Shown one piece after another: positions 23,962-34,191 of a stretch of 64,000 nt of DNA. The DNA lies in the NCBI GenBank assembly GCA_001770415.1, contig MEQX01000004.1, positions 57,305 to 121,304 on the forward strand, read 5' to 3'. A program made the translations under genes and the position numbers. Position 1 is the first letter of the stretch. Every line of letters begins with the position of its first letter. Source of the stretch: Betaproteobacteria bacterium RIFCSPLOWO2_02_FULL_63_19 (GTDB lineage Bacteria > Pseudomonadota > Gammaproteobacteria > Burkholderiales > SG8-39). Below the pieces are notes generated by a model that was given only the letters and a program-made list of their open reading frames with translations, made no database searches and had not been told where the DNA came from.

Positions 23962-26900
23962 TCAATACATCTCGCGCAGAAAGATGAACGGGCTCCGTGA
24001 AGCGCCGAATCGCAGCCGCGCGTTGGGATCCTTGTCGAAACTTCCGCCGCACCAGTTGCCGCGCAACCAGGCGAGATCGGCGCGCGTGGAGTCCGCCACT
24101 GCCGGACTCCAGGTAATGCAGCTCGCGTCCTGGCTGGTTGCCGGCGGAGGTGCGCCCAGGTTGATCGAAAGGTCGACGCTGCCTTTTTCGGCCAAAGGAT
24201 TGTTGACCGTCAAGAGTGCTGTCCCGCCGCTCAGCGTGGGTGAACCGGGCGAAGTGGTCGACGAAAGCGCGCCCCGGTAATTGCCGAATACCAGCGAACC
24301 AGCCGGTATCGTGGTGCAGTTGTCCTGGCTGTTGCTCTGCCATCCGCTGCCGTTCCAGTACAGCGCCCGCACCGGTACCCGAATGGGAAGCAACTCCGAA
24401 CCATACGCGCTGTCGAGCTTGAGGATGCCGTAGCGCATCGACTTGCCGGCGTCGAATGCGATCCCATTGCCCGCAGTCGCCGCGCCAAACGATGCCGGAT
24501 TGCCGGCAAAGGCGACAAGGTCAGTGTCCGTCACGTTCAACTCCAGCCGGATATCGGCATCGAACGGTGCGTCGCGCGTCGTCGCGCTGCGCGTAAAGGC
24601 CAGTCCGCTACCCAGGTCGAACGTGAGCGTGCCGACGCCGTTGCTGAACGACCCGATGGCCGGATCGCCCGTGGTGGCCGGCAGCCCCGCTGTGTTGAGC
24701 ATTGGGGTGGCGCCGGCGTCGAAGCGCGAATAGCGTCCATCCTGTGCGTCGTAGGGTGCTTTGTTGAGGCTCGTTCCTGCTGAATTGGAGAGCTTCATGT
24801 AGGCACCCTGGTAGTTCTGGGTGACCGCGTTTGTCAATCCGTTGTTGGTGCCGCTGCGCGCGGTAACCGTTATCACCGGCTGAACGCTGTAGGTAAAAGG
24901 AGCGCCAACATAGGTAAACGTCCCGCAAGCCGTGGCGATCGACGGCGTGTTGTAGCTCAGGTCGAAGTTGTCCGGAATGAAACGCCCGAATCCGCTGGCG
25001 CCGGTGATCTGGGGAACGGCGGTGCTGCCGAACGAGCAGCCATATTTGCCGCCCACCAGCGAATTCGAGAAGTCCGCGCTGCATCCGTCGGGCTGGTCGA
25101 CGCTGGTGAAGCTGGAGTCGTACACGGCATTGGCGTTGAGCCCGACATTGCCGACCTCGCTGTAGAAGAACGCGTCGCCGCTTGCCGTTCCGGTCAGCGC
25201 CGAAGCCGCATTGAAGCTGCCGCCGATCGCGCCCGCGGTCGGCGTGCCCGCTATCTTTGAATTGTCTATACCCGGTGTGCCGTCGTAGCCGACCACCGCG
25301 GCGGCCGTGAGATTGAAATTGGCCCCGGTCTTGATTGCCGGAGCACCCGAAGTGCCGGCGTTCGTCGCGTTGGTCGAAGTCACGGTGAGCGCCGTCGGCC
25401 TGATCGCAAAATTGTCCGACGAACAACTGCGCCGCGGCGGCCCGCTGACCGAGGTGGCACGGACCCGCACGTCGCGGTATGCGTTGGACACGGTAAACGG
25501 ACCCACGGTAATCAGGCCGTTATCCGGGGCTGAAAAGGAGGGGTCGGGGCTCAATGTAACGATGGTGGACCAACTGCTGCGGCATTGGTCGGAATCGAGC
25601 GCGCCGCTATTATCACTCGCGTCAAGCAACTCGACGCTGACCGTCTTGTTGTAGTTGGTGTCCCGGCTGCCGTCTGTATTGAGCGCGACCAGGTCGAGGC
25701 TGAACGGCGCGCCTGCGAGCTTGGTGTGGACATAGGTGGACGGCGTTGCATTGGTGCAGCTCGCGCCGACATCGCAGACATTGAACCCGCCTCCCACGAC
25801 CGCCGCCGCGAGCGGAACCGAGGTGCTGGTGATGGTCCGGATCGGCGCGGTGACGCTTGCCGTCAGCGTTTGGCTGGACACGGTCGACAGCGTCACCGAG
25901 AAAGTCCGGGTGCCGGAAACCAGTGCCGCAGGGGACGGAAGGATCGCGCTTGGATCGCTTGAGCTGATGGTGACCGTGTCGGTTGCCGTGTTGACGATGT
26001 TCCAGCCTTCATCCACGGCGTTGACGGTAATGTTGAACGCCACCCCGGCGGTCTGGTTGGTCGGTGTACCGGTCTTGCCGGTCCCCGCCGACGGAGGTGG
26101 AGGGATTCCGTTCCAGGCCACCGGGCTCGCGGATTCCCCGGGCACCAGGATCTGCAACATCGGCACGACCTCGAAGCTGCTGCTTCCGGTGATCGATCCC
26201 GCTGTGGCCGTGATGGTGAAGGAGCCGGTATTCCACATGCGAACGGTGTGCGACGCGAGCACGCCGTTGACAAAGGCCGCCGTTGCGCCGTAACCGGCCG
26301 ACAGCCAGCCGTCCGACGAAATGGTCGCGGTTCCGCCGAAGCCGGTATTCGTCGTGCCATCCGAATTCCTGGCGGTGATCCGAAGATTGAAGCTGATCCC
26401 GGCGATTTGGGTTCCAACGCTGCCGCCGCCTTCGGCCTCGACGAGGAACGACGGAACCGCGGGTTTGAGGGCGATGGTCAGGAACGCGTTGATGCTGCTG
26501 GTGACGCTCGCCGTCGTATTTCCGATAGCTCCTGCGGTTGCGTTGATGCCGTCCCACACCCCAATGCCACCGCCGTTGCCCGAGGTCGTCCCGGCATCGG
26601 ATCGCTCGGTGATAGCGGCGAGAGTTGCATTTGTCTGCGCGCTGAATGCAGCGGCCGCGGAGTCGTCGTCGCGGGCGACCGCCTGAACGACAAGCGTGTC
26701 ATCCACCGTGGTCGTGACTCCGGATACCGTGACGGACGTGCTGGCCGAACTCTTGACGCCGCCGCCGGTGACGTCCCACGGGTCGCCGCTTCCGATGGCG
26801 CCGCGGTAGGTGAGGATTCGGGCGTAGACGTGATTGCCGGGGTCCGCGACGGTCGGAGCAGGCATCGAAGTCGATGTGGCGCGCGCCCAGAACACGGTAA

Positions 26901-27228
26901 TGCGCGTGCCGTTGGGTCCTGCCCCCGTTGCCTGTGGACTGCTGGCGACCTCGACGAATCCCGCCGGGGTGGAAAGCGTGGCGGCTTGTCCTCCGCCACT
27001 CTCGACAAAGAGAAGTGCCACATCGTCAACGGCGTGCGCCGGCCAGGCCGGACTGACCGCCCCGGTCCCGCTGACCTCTGGGCCTGCGGCCTGGTAAGCA
27101 GGCGCTGCCCGCGCTTCGTTTACCGTCGCCGATGCAACGGCGAGCAGTCCCAGCACCAGGAGCGCCGGGACTCGCAGGAACTCCCGCGGCCGGCGGAGCA
27201 TCGCTCGGCGACGATTCCGGAAGCTCAT
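23962..27228 (-). CDS. mshQ: MshQ-like DUF6701 adhesin/pilus-associated protein
   Basis: Last gene of pilin operon; signal peptide, Ig-like/tandem repeats, C-terminal ..LPIRVPVRALYWNGSGWQSNSQDNCT typical of DUF6701; starts ATG 27228 in an ATGA overlap with the upstream gene. Confidence 0.82.
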   Translation of the reverse strand: MSFRNRRRAMLRRPREFLRVPALLVLGLLAVASATVNEARAAPAYQAAGPEVSGTGAVSPAWPAHAVDDVALLFVESGGGQAATLSTPAGFVEVASSPQATGAGPNGTRITVFWARATSTSMPAPTVADPGNHVYARILTYRGAIGSGDPWDVTGGGVKSSASTSVTVSGVTTTVDDTLVVQAVARDDDSAAAAFSAQTNATLAAITERSDAGTTSGNGGGIGVWDGINATAGAIGNTTASVTSSINAFLTIALKPAVPSFLVEAEGGGSVGTQIAGISFNLRITARNSDGTTNTGFGGTATISSDGWLSAGYGATAAFVNGVLASHTVRMWNTGSFTITATAGSITGSSSFEVVPMLQILVPGESASPVAWNGIPPPPSAGTGKTGTPTNQTAGVAFNITVNAVDEGWNIVNTATDTVTISSSDPSAILPSPAALVSGTRTFSVTLSTVSSQTLTASVTAPIRTITSTSVPLAAAVVGGGFNVCDVGASCTNATPSTYVHTKLAGAPFSLDLVALNTDGSRDTNYNKTVSVELLDASDNSGALDSDQCRSSWSTIVTLSPDPSFSAPDNGLITVGPFTVSNAYRDVRVRATSVSGPPRRSCSSDNFAIRPTALTVTSTNATNAGTSGAPAIKTGANFNLTAAAVVGYDGTPGIDNSKIAGTPTAGAIGGSFNAASALTGTASGDAFFYSEVGNVGLNANAVYDSSFTSVDQPDGCSADFSNSLVGGKYGCSFGSTAVPQITGASGFGRFIPDNFDLSYNTPSIATACGTFTYVGAPFTYSVQPVITVTARSGTNNGLTNAVTQNYQGAYMKLSNSAGTSLNKAPYDAQDGRYSRFDAGATPMLNTAGLPATTGDPAIGSFSNGVGTLTFDLGSGLAFTRSATTRDAPFDADIRLELNVTDTDLVAFAGNPASFGAATAGNGIAFDAGKSMRYGILKLDSAYGSELLPIRVPVRALYWNGSGWQSNSQDNCTTIPAGSLVFGNYRGALSSTTSPGSPTLSGGTALLTVNNPLAEKGSVDLSINLGAPPPATSQDASCITWSPAVADSTRADLAWLRGNWCGGSFDKDPNARLRFGASRSPFIFLREMY

Positions 27229-27668
27229 AGCGTGACCTTCACGCGACGCTCGATATAGTTGTTGCCCGGCGCAGCATTCGGGCAGACGCCACCACCGGGC
27301 TGATTGCAGGCGGTGGACTGGATCTCGTAGACGGTCGGTCCGCCGCTGCCGTCCGCGTAAGCCGTGCAGGTCACCGTCACCGTGATTCCCGCCAGAGTTG
27401 GCGCGGTCGGAAACGTGAACGACGTCGACGCGGCACAGGCGCCGGACCGAAGCCGCTTGTACGCTCCCCACTCGATACCGGCGCGCGCCGCCTGATAGAC
27501 GCGTGCGCCCTGAACGTCCAGCGCCGAGCCGACCTGCTGCGTCGTGGACACGATGACAATGGCCGTTCCAAGCGCCGCAAGGACCACCAGCAGGAAGATC
27601 GCGGCGACGATGCTGAATCCGCGGCACTTCGCGCGTACATGCAGGCCGGCCGGCGGCGTCGAATTCAT
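27225..27668 (-). CDS. mshP: MshP-like pilus biogenesis protein
   Basis: CRGFSIVAAIFLLVVLAALGTAIVIVSTTQQVGSALDVQGARVYQAARAGIEWGAY; track ORF over-extended, start at 27668. Confidence 0.85.
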   Translation of the reverse strand: MNSTPPAGLHVRAKCRGFSIVAAIFLLVVLAALGTAIVIVSTTQQVGSALDVQGARVYQAARAGIEWGAYKRLRSGACAASTSFTFPTAPTLAGITVTVTCTAYADGSGGPTVYEIQSTACNQPGGGVCPNAAPGNNYIERRVKVTL

Positions 27669-28564
27669 GGTGAATTGTCCACGTGTATCTGCTGGAACGC
27701 GGTAATGCTTTCCCCGCTCGACGTGCCGTCGGTGAGCGTCAGCTTGATGTAGAGCAATCCGTTGCGCTGGGATACGCCGGCCGAATAGCCGATCTCGCAG
27801 GTAACGTTGGTCAACGCTATCGCCGCGCTGCCTCCCGGGGCGGCCGTCGGCACGCCGGCGTTGAAACCGTAGTTCCGGTACCGCGTCATCGTGCCGGGTG
27901 TGCCCGGTATCCCGCCGGTCCGCGGACATTCGTAGGTCACCGCCTTGATCGAGCCAGGTACGACGTGAAAGCGGCTGCTCGGCGAGGGCAGCGGCGGCGA
28001 GGCGCTGGCGAACGGATTGGTCGCCAATGTAACGGCATTCCCGGCGATGCCGGTCACCTGCGCGCGGTTTCCGCCGGTGTAGGCGTCTGCCGGTGCGTAA
28101 CCCGAACCGAGGTTGTAGACGACGATGTAATCCCCGGCGGCGAGCGCGGGATTGTTCGGCATCGGACCCAGGACATCGAATGTGAGTTTGCTTATATCGG
28201 TGAAGTCGAGAAAGTAGACGCCGGTGGAAGCATCGCCAGTGGAACCATCCGACACATCGCGATAACGCCCGCCGGCCGTGGCCAGGACAAATTCGACGTA
28301 GCTGTACGTCGCGTTGGTCGTGGTATCCACGCGCAGGCTGTTGGGCAGCGCCAGGCGCACCTCTCGCGCGAGCCGGCGCAACGTGACGTCAGCGGCATCG
28401 GTCAGGTCGCCCCGCCTTTGGGCGGCCAGATAACCCTCCACCGGCGTTCGAATGAATACCGCCACCACGGCGGCGATGATCCCGGTGATGACGATGACCA
28501 TGATCGCTTCCACCAGCGTAAACCCGCGCTGCCCGAGACTGATTGAACTTCTCCGCGTGCTCAT
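27665..28564 (-). CDS. mshO: MshO-like minor pilin
   Basis: GQRGFTLVEAIMVIVITGIIAAVVAVFIRTPVEGYLAAQRRGDLTDAADVTLRRLAREVRLALPNS. Confidence 0.87.
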   Translation of the reverse strand: MSTRRSSISLGQRGFTLVEAIMVIVITGIIAAVVAVFIRTPVEGYLAAQRRGDLTDAADVTLRRLAREVRLALPNSLRVDTTTNATYSYVEFVLATAGGRYRDVSDGSTGDASTGVYFLDFTDISKLTFDVLGPMPNNPALAAGDYIVVYNLGSGYAPADAYTGGNRAQVTGIAGNAVTLATNPFASASPPLPSPSSRFHVVPGSIKAVTYECPRTGGIPGTPGTMTRYRNYGFNAGVPTAAPGGSAAIALTNVTCEIGYSAGVSQRNGLLYIKLTLTDGTSSGESITAFQQIHVDNSP

Positions 28565-29166
28565 GGCAAGTAATTGGGCGAATGGCGAGTGCGGTAACCC
28601 TCGAGCGTGATGCTGTCGCCGCCGCGGCTCACCGTCACCGCAATACGAAGCGCCTCCATGGTCGCGCCCGCGGAAGTGGAGACGATGTCGTTCAGGTTTT
28701 CGGCGGCGATCTGGATCGTCGCGCTGTATCCGGCCGGGGCCGCGTAGACACCGCTTATGTCAACTACCGGGCTCGCCAGCGCCAGCCCGCCGCCGACGTA
28801 GTAATCATTGACATTGTTGAAGGGATTGGCGGCGCTGGTGCGCGTCTGGCCGGCTTCAGCCGGCGAGACCAGCACGCCGAGCTCCTCGACATAGTTGGCC
28901 GTGCAACCCGCCGTGCCGCCGGCCGTGCTTGCGAGCGGATCTGTCGGATCGCAGTAAGTGAACGGCATCAGCGCGACCTCCTCGAGCAGTGCCTCGGCGA
29001 TCGACAGCATGTTCTTGCGGATCATCGGATCGGCGCTGTCCTTGACGGTGGCGTTCAGCACGATGAGGATGCCGGCAATGCCGACGCTGACGACGACGAT
29101 GAACATGATCAGCTCGATGATCGTCAATCCGGCATGCCTGGGGTGCGGCCCGAGGCTAATGGACAT
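28561..29166 (-). CDS. mshD: MshD-like minor pilin
   Basis: HAGLTIIELIMFIVVVSVGIAGILIVLNATVKDSADPMIRKNMLSIAEALLEEVALMPF. Confidence 0.85.
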   Translation of the reverse strand: MSISLGPHPRHAGLTIIELIMFIVVVSVGIAGILIVLNATVKDSADPMIRKNMLSIAEALLEEVALMPFTYCDPTDPLASTAGGTAGCTANYVEELGVLVSPAEAGQTRTSAANPFNNVNDYYVGGGLALASPVVDISGVYAAPAGYSATIQIAAENLNDIVSTSAGATMEALRIAVTVSRGGDSITLEGYRTRHSPNYLP

Positions 29167-29677
29167 AGCCGGTCTCCGACTCCACCAAGATGTCCGGCTG
29201 CCCGGTGGACGAGAACGTCACGGCCCCAGACGCGCCGCCGCGCGCATCAAACTGAAACGATGCCGCGCTGGCAGTAAGCGTCACTCCGGACGGGGCGCAG
29301 ATCTGATTACCGGAACCGCCGCAGCTTCCGTCAGGCGACGGCAAGGCCAGCGGACTCGCAAACGGGCAGACACCGCCGAAAGGGGTGGCCGTACTCTCGG
29401 GAACATTGGCATCGACGGAAAAGCTGACCACGTTTGCGGCAACGCCGACGCACACATAGCGCCGCTGCGCCACCGCCGCCTTGCGAGCGAACTGAAGGCC
29501 CGCCTTCAGCCGGTCATGATAGGCGCGCTCGTCGAACCCGCTCTTGAAATCCATGCGCGATACGACGAATACCGCGAGAATGCCCATGATGATCATCGTC
29601 ATCACCAGTTCCACCAGCGTAAAGCCCCGTGACCTTTGCCCGGTCGCGCCGCCAGGTTGCGCGAAGCGCAAGTTCAT
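29156..29677 (-). CDS. mshC: MshC-like prepilin
   Basis: RGFTLVELVMTMIIMGILAVFVVSRMDFKSGFDERAYHDRLKAGLQFARKAAVAQRRYVCV; internal start preferred. Confidence 0.85.
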   Translation of the reverse strand: MNLRFAQPGGATGQRSRGFTLVELVMTMIIMGILAVFVVSRMDFKSGFDERAYHDRLKAGLQFARKAAVAQRRYVCVGVAANVVSFSVDANVPESTATPFGGVCPFASPLALPSPDGSCGGSGNQICAPSGVTLTASAASFQFDARGGASGAVTFSSTGQPDILVESETGYVH

Positions 29678-29772
29678 GCTCGGAACCTTTGGCCGGAAGA
29701 CGAGATTCCGTACCGGCTTGCGCCCGCTTTTGAAGTCCGGCGGTTCGCTTCCAAACTTTCTCCGAGTCACGC

Positions 29773-30516
29773 TTATTCCATCCACACCAGACTTGCCATG
29801 CGTCCCGTCGCGCCGTCGCGACGAAATGAATAAAAGCGTTCCGGATCATTGTATGTGCAAAACGTCCCTCCATAGATTCGCCGGATTCCGAGCCGCTCCA
29901 GGCGTTGTCGCGCCAGCTTGTTCAGATCGGCAAGAAACTTGCCCGGTCCACGCGGAACAAAAGCGCTCGCGGCATCGGCGTCCGCTGTTACGAAGGCCTC
30001 GAACACGTCGGACCCGACCTGATAGGCGCTGGCTCCGATCCCCGGACCGAGATAGGCGGTCAGCGATCCGCAGCCTATTCCCCCCTCACCCAGCACGCAC
30101 ACCACATTTTCGATGACTCCGGCAGCAAGACCGCGCCAGCCGGCGTGGGCGATGCCGACTGCCGAGCCATCGGCGTCCGCGAGTAGCACCGGAACGCAGT
30201 CGGCGGTAAGCACCGCGCACACACGCCCCGAATGCCACGCGACGGCGGCGTCGGCCTCCTGGCCCACCGCCCCCGGTCCGGCCTCGATCACGCGTGAGCC
30301 GTGCACCTGCCGCAGCCACACCGGATCGTCGGGCAGAAATTCCCTGAGTGCGTCGCGGTTCCGCGATACCGCAAGGGCTTCGTCACCAACGTGATCGCCG
30401 AAGTTCCACCCCGCGTATGCGCCTGTGCTCGCCCCTCCGCTTCTTGTGGTGATCAATGCCCGCACCCGCTGCGACACCGGCCAGTCGGGTACTATCCAGC
30501 CTGGAGGAATGTTCAT
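29773..30516 (-). CDS. pgeF: Peptidoglycan editing factor PgeF / multicopper polyphenol oxidase (YfiH)
   Basis: RALITTRSGGASTGAYAGWNFGDHVGD, VLTADCVPVLLAD, AHAGWRGLAAGVIE, GTFCTYNDPERFYSFRRDGATGRMASLVW. Confidence 0.95.
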   Translation of the reverse strand: MNIPPGWIVPDWPVSQRVRALITTRSGGASTGAYAGWNFGDHVGDEALAVSRNRDALREFLPDDPVWLRQVHGSRVIEAGPGAVGQEADAAVAWHSGRVCAVLTADCVPVLLADADGSAVGIAHAGWRGLAAGVIENVVCVLGEGGIGCGSLTAYLGPGIGASAYQVGSDVFEAFVTADADAASAFVPRGPGKFLADLNKLARQRLERLGIRRIYGGTFCTYNDPERFYSFRRDGATGRMASLVWME

Positions 30517-31466
30517 CGCAGCGCCGACAAGAGTTCCTGCATGTCAGCAGGCACGGGCGATTCGAACTGCATCGATTTGCGGCTCGTCGGGTGCACGAAC
30601 CCCAGTCGCCATGCATGCAGCGCCTGCCTTGCAAACGAATCGACGAGCGGATTGCCGAGCGGCTTCCGTGGTGACCGATAGACCGGATCTCCGATCAGAG
30701 GATGGCCTATGGACTGCATGTGGACCCGGATCTGGTGCGTGCGGCCCGTGGCAAGGCTGCACTCGAGCAGTGTCACCTGGTCAAACTGCCGCCGCACCCG
30801 GTAATGCGTGATCGCAGACTTGCCGCGGCCACTGACCGCCATGCGCGTACGCGTTCGGGCGTCGCGTCCGATCGGTTCTTCTATCGTACCTGCGCGTAGA
30901 CCGCGGAACGCGCCAAACACGAGTGCGAGATAGTCACGCTTCACGCTGCGAGCCTGCAACTGACGTACCAGATCGGTCTGCGCTTCGAGGCTCCTCGCGA
31001 CGACCAGCAGACCGCTGGTCTGCTTGTCCAACCGATGCACGATCCCGGCCCTCGGTATGCCGGCAAGTTCGGGGGCATGATGCAGCAGCGCGTTTAGCAT
31101 CGTGCCGTTCAAGTTTCCGCTTCCGGGATGCACGACCAGACCGGCAGGCTTGTCGACCACGATAACCGAATCATCCTCGTACAGAACGGGCAGCTCGATA
31201 CTTTCGGCCCGGTGAGCCAGTTCTGCCGGGCCGGGCTGGCGTACAAGTGTCACCTCCTCGCCGCCTCGGATCCGCTGCTTCGGCCTGGCTGCGACGGAGT
31301 CGACTCGGATATATCCATCGCGCAACCACGCCTGCAGCCGGCTGCGCGAATGCTCCGGAAACATGCGCACCAGCGCTTGATCCAGCCGCAGACCGGCCAG
31401 TTCCCCGGGCACCGTACACACCGCTTCGGCGCCATCCGGCGCGCTATAATGCTGTCCGATAACCAC
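30513..31466 (-). CDS. rluD: 23S rRNA pseudouridine synthase RluD
   Basis: S4 domain + GIVHRLDKQTSGLLVVARS, ATGRTHQIRVHMQSIGHPLIGDPVY; likely GTG start 31466, track ORF over-extended. Confidence 0.95.
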   Translation of the reverse strand: MVIGQHYSAPDGAEAVCTVPGELAGLRLDQALVRMFPEHSRSRLQAWLRDGYIRVDSVAARPKQRIRGGEEVTLVRQPGPAELAHRAESIELPVLYEDDSVIVVDKPAGLVVHPGSGNLNGTMLNALLHHAPELAGIPRAGIVHRLDKQTSGLLVVARSLEAQTDLVRQLQARSVKRDYLALVFGAFRGLRAGTIEEPIGRDARTRTRMAVSGRGKSAITHYRVRRQFDQVTLLECSLATGRTHQIRVHMQSIGHPLIGDPVYRSPRKPLGNPLVDSFARQALHAWRLGFVHPTSRKSMQFESPVPADMQELLSALR

Positions 31467-31485
31467 TTCCCTTGTGTATCCGCAG

Positions 31486-32295
31486 ATGAAACGTCGCCTG
31501 GGCAATCTGGCCGCTTTGGCCGCAATGGTACTGCCGTTGTTTCTATTGTCCGCCTGCGGCCTGTTCCCGGACAAGGGCGACCCCACGAAGGATTGGTCGG
31601 CCAAGCGCCTGTATGACGAAGCGAAGGACGAACTGACCTCGGGCAACTTCGAGCAAGCGATCAAGCACTACGAAACCCTGGAATCGCGCTATCCCTACGG
31701 CGCGTACTCGCAGCAGGCTCAGATCGAGAGCGCCTACGCGTATTACAAGCAGGGCGAATCGGTCTCGGCGGTCGCGGCGATCGATCGCTTTCTGAAGCTG
31801 CACCCGAATCATCCCAACGCCGATTACGCCTATTACTTGAAGGGCCTGGTGCATTTCAACGAGGACCACGGACTGTTCGCGAAACTCTCGGGGCAGGACC
31901 TGACCGAGCGCGACCCGAAAGCCGCCAGGGATTCCTTCGACGCGTTCAAGGAACTGGTGAGGCGCTTCCCGGAGAGCAAATACGTTCCGGACGCCTTGGC
32001 GCGGATGAAATATCTGGTCAATGCGCTTGCATCGAGCGAAGTGCATGTCGCCCAGTGGTATATGAAACTCGGCGCCTATGTTGCGGCGGTCAACCGGGCC
32101 CAGTACGCACTGCAGAATTACCCGGAAGCGCCGGCCACCGAGGAAGCGCTGTTCCTGATGGTCAAAGCCTATGACGCACTGGGCATGACCAAACTGCGCG
32201 ACGACGCCGAGCGCGTGATGCGCAGGAATTTTCCGAAGAGCGCCTATTTCGCAGGGATCGGCGGTGATAAGACGCCGTGGTGGAAATTCTGGTGA
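31486..32295 (+). CDS. bamD: Outer membrane assembly lipoprotein BamD (ComL)
   Basis: Lipobox LFLLSACGLFPD; AKRLYDEAKDELTSGNFEQAIKHYETLESRYPYGAYSQQAQIESAYAYYKQ; divergent from rluD. Confidence 0.96.
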   Translation: MKRRLGNLAALAAMVLPLFLLSACGLFPDKGDPTKDWSAKRLYDEAKDELTSGNFEQAIKHYETLESRYPYGAYSQQAQIESAYAYYKQGESVSAVAAIDRFLKLHPNHPNADYAYYLKGLVHFNEDHGLFAKLSGQDLTERDPKAARDSFDAFKELVRRFPESKYVPDALARMKYLVNALASSEVHVAQWYMKLGAYVAAVNRAQYALQNYPEAPATEEALFLMVKAYDALGMTKLRDDAERVMRRNFPKSAYFAGIGGDKTPWWKFW

Positions 32296-32573
32296 GTGCG
32301 ATTCGAGGCTGAGAAATTCGGTCTTGCGCAGGTCCCGGCATGCTGCCCGCCCGCTATCGGGAACCTGAAACGGCGCCGCGTGTAAAGCACCCCTTTCGTC
32401 GGCGCCCGACGAGATGAAACCGGGCACCGGGAGGAGGATCTGGCCCAACTCAATAGCATCCTGCCGGAAGGACCGGTATGGATCAGAAAGCGGTCGGAAA
32501 TGGTCTATACCCAGCGCGGACGCTTCGGCCAGCAGCGAAAGTACATGGGCGCGAGATTGAGCGTCCACCCCTC

Positions 32574-34189
32574 GGCGATTCTGTTGAAAAACTCGATGTC
32601 GTGCCCGACAGGATGTTGTCTTGGAAGATTTTGTAGCGTGGAGATCGCCCCTTTGTCGGGGTTCTGCTTGGGCTTAATGCCCAGGTTGTTCGTTAATCGG
32701 TAGATTTTGCCTCAGGCGGGCGCGCCTATCCTGTGAATTGGTGGTCCCTGGGCGACCATCTTGGCCAGACGCCGCAGATTTTGTACGGCAGCGGCGAGGG
32801 TAAATTCATCACTGGCGCCGCTCAGTCCGCGTAACCGAAGGCGATCAAGCTTGAGGATGGATTTGAGGTGCGCAAAGAGCATTTCGACCTTCTTACGTTC
32901 GCAGCGCGAACGTTCATATTCCGGGGTCGTGGCAATGTGTCGAGCCACATCGCGGGCAGCTTCATGGATACTGCGGACAATTTTGCGAAACGTGGTATTA
33001 GGGCAGCACTGCACTTTCATTGGGCATGCTGCGCAATCGCGCTGACTGGAACGATAGACAATGGTATCGGCCTTGGTGACGTGGGTGCGCAAATTCTTGA
33101 ACGCACGCCATTCGCGCCGGAGTGCGTTGCCCGCTGGACAGCGGTATTCATCGGCCCCTTCATTCCATTGGAAGTCCTCACGCTGAAAGGTGCCGTCGTT
33201 GCGTTCCGTCTTGTCCATGACTGGCACATGAGGCTCGATGCCCTTCTCCTCAACCATCCAGCCCAGCATCGGCGCAGTTCCATAGGCCGTATCTGCGATG
33301 AGACGTTCGGGCTTGAGATCGAAGCGATCCTCGACACGCTCGACCATCACCTTCGTGGATTCGATCTCAGCCGTGCGGTGAGCCGGCGTGGCCTCGACAT
33401 CGAGAATTACCCCATGAGTGGTATCGATTAAATAGTTGGTCGAATAGGCGAAGAAGGCGACTCCTCCTTTGGCAGCTGTCCAACGTGCGTGCGGGTCGCT
33501 GAGCGAGACCTTGCGCGACGGTGTCGCGCCAAGATCACCAGCATCGAGGGCCGCCAGATACTCGCGCATCGCACGCGTGTTGATTTCGGGACTGTCCCAA
33601 TCGCAATGTTCACCTGGCGCGACGCTGTGCTGGTGGCTTGCGTTGGCCGCCACCAGACTGGCGTCCACCGCAAAACCTTCTCCCTTTACCAAGCCCGCGG
33701 CCATGCAGCGACGGACGACCTCGTCAAACAGCCATCGAAACACGCCACTCTCACGAAATCGTCCATGCCGATTCTTGGAGAAGGTGGAATGGTCCGGCAC
33801 GGCATCCTCTAGGCCAAGACGACAGAACCAGCGATAAGCAAGGTTCAGATGCACTTCCTCGCACAGGCGGCGTTCCGAGCGAATGCCGTAGCTGTAGCCG
33901 ATGATCAGCATCCGGATCATCAACTCCGGATCAATCGAGGGCCGGCCCGTGTGGCTGTAATACTCGGTCAAGTGCTGATGCAGCTCGCTTAGATCGAGGC
34001 ATTGGTCGATCCTGCGCAGGAGATGCTCCGCTGGAACGTGATCATCGAGATTGAACGAATAAAACAATCGATCCTGTCCGCTTACCTGCCGTCCCATCAT
34101 CTTGAAGCGCTCCACCAATGCACTGCAAGATCAGACACTTCGCAGAATCAAAAATTCGATAATCAAAAAAGTTTTTCAACAGAATCGCC
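32574..34189 (-). mobile_element. IS1182-like insertion sequence with about 20-bp terminal inverted repeats
   Basis: Left end ggcgattctgttgaaaaact (32574-32593) is the exact reverse complement of right end agtttttcaacagaatcgcc (34170-34189), flanking a transposase. Confidence 0.9.
32712..34118 (-). CDS. IS1182-family (DUF772/DDE) transposase
   Basis: LFYSFNLDDHVPAEHLLRRIDQCLDL..YYSHTGRPSIDPELMIRMLIIGYSYGIRSERRLCEEVHLNLAYRWFC..DHSTFSKNRHGRF..FAVDASLVAANAS. Confidence 0.93.
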   Translation of the reverse strand: MVERFKMMGRQVSGQDRLFYSFNLDDHVPAEHLLRRIDQCLDLSELHQHLTEYYSHTGRPSIDPELMIRMLIIGYSYGIRSERRLCEEVHLNLAYRWFCRLGLEDAVPDHSTFSKNRHGRFRESGVFRWLFDEVVRRCMAAGLVKGEGFAVDASLVAANASHQHSVAPGEHCDWDSPEINTRAMREYLAALDAGDLGATPSRKVSLSDPHARWTAAKGGVAFFAYSTNYLIDTTHGVILDVEATPAHRTAEIESTKVMVERVEDRFDLKPERLIADTAYGTAPMLGWMVEEKGIEPHVPVMDKTERNDGTFQREDFQWNEGADEYRCPAGNALRREWRAFKNLRTHVTKADTIVYRSSQRDCAACPMKVQCCPNTTFRKIVRSIHEAARDVARHIATTPEYERSRCERKKVEMLFAHLKSILKLDRLRLRGLSGASDEFTLAAAVQNLRRLAKMVAQGPPIHRIGAPA

Positions 34190-34191
34190 AC

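Noticed and set aside
27229-27627. N-terminal extension of the 1221-aa DUF6701 ORF
   Set aside because: Overlaps mshP in another frame; a signal peptide begins at the internal ATG 27228
31543-32568. 341-aa minus-strand ORF
   Set aside because: Mostly antisense to bamD; the non-overlapping part (32300-32568) has no convincing motif
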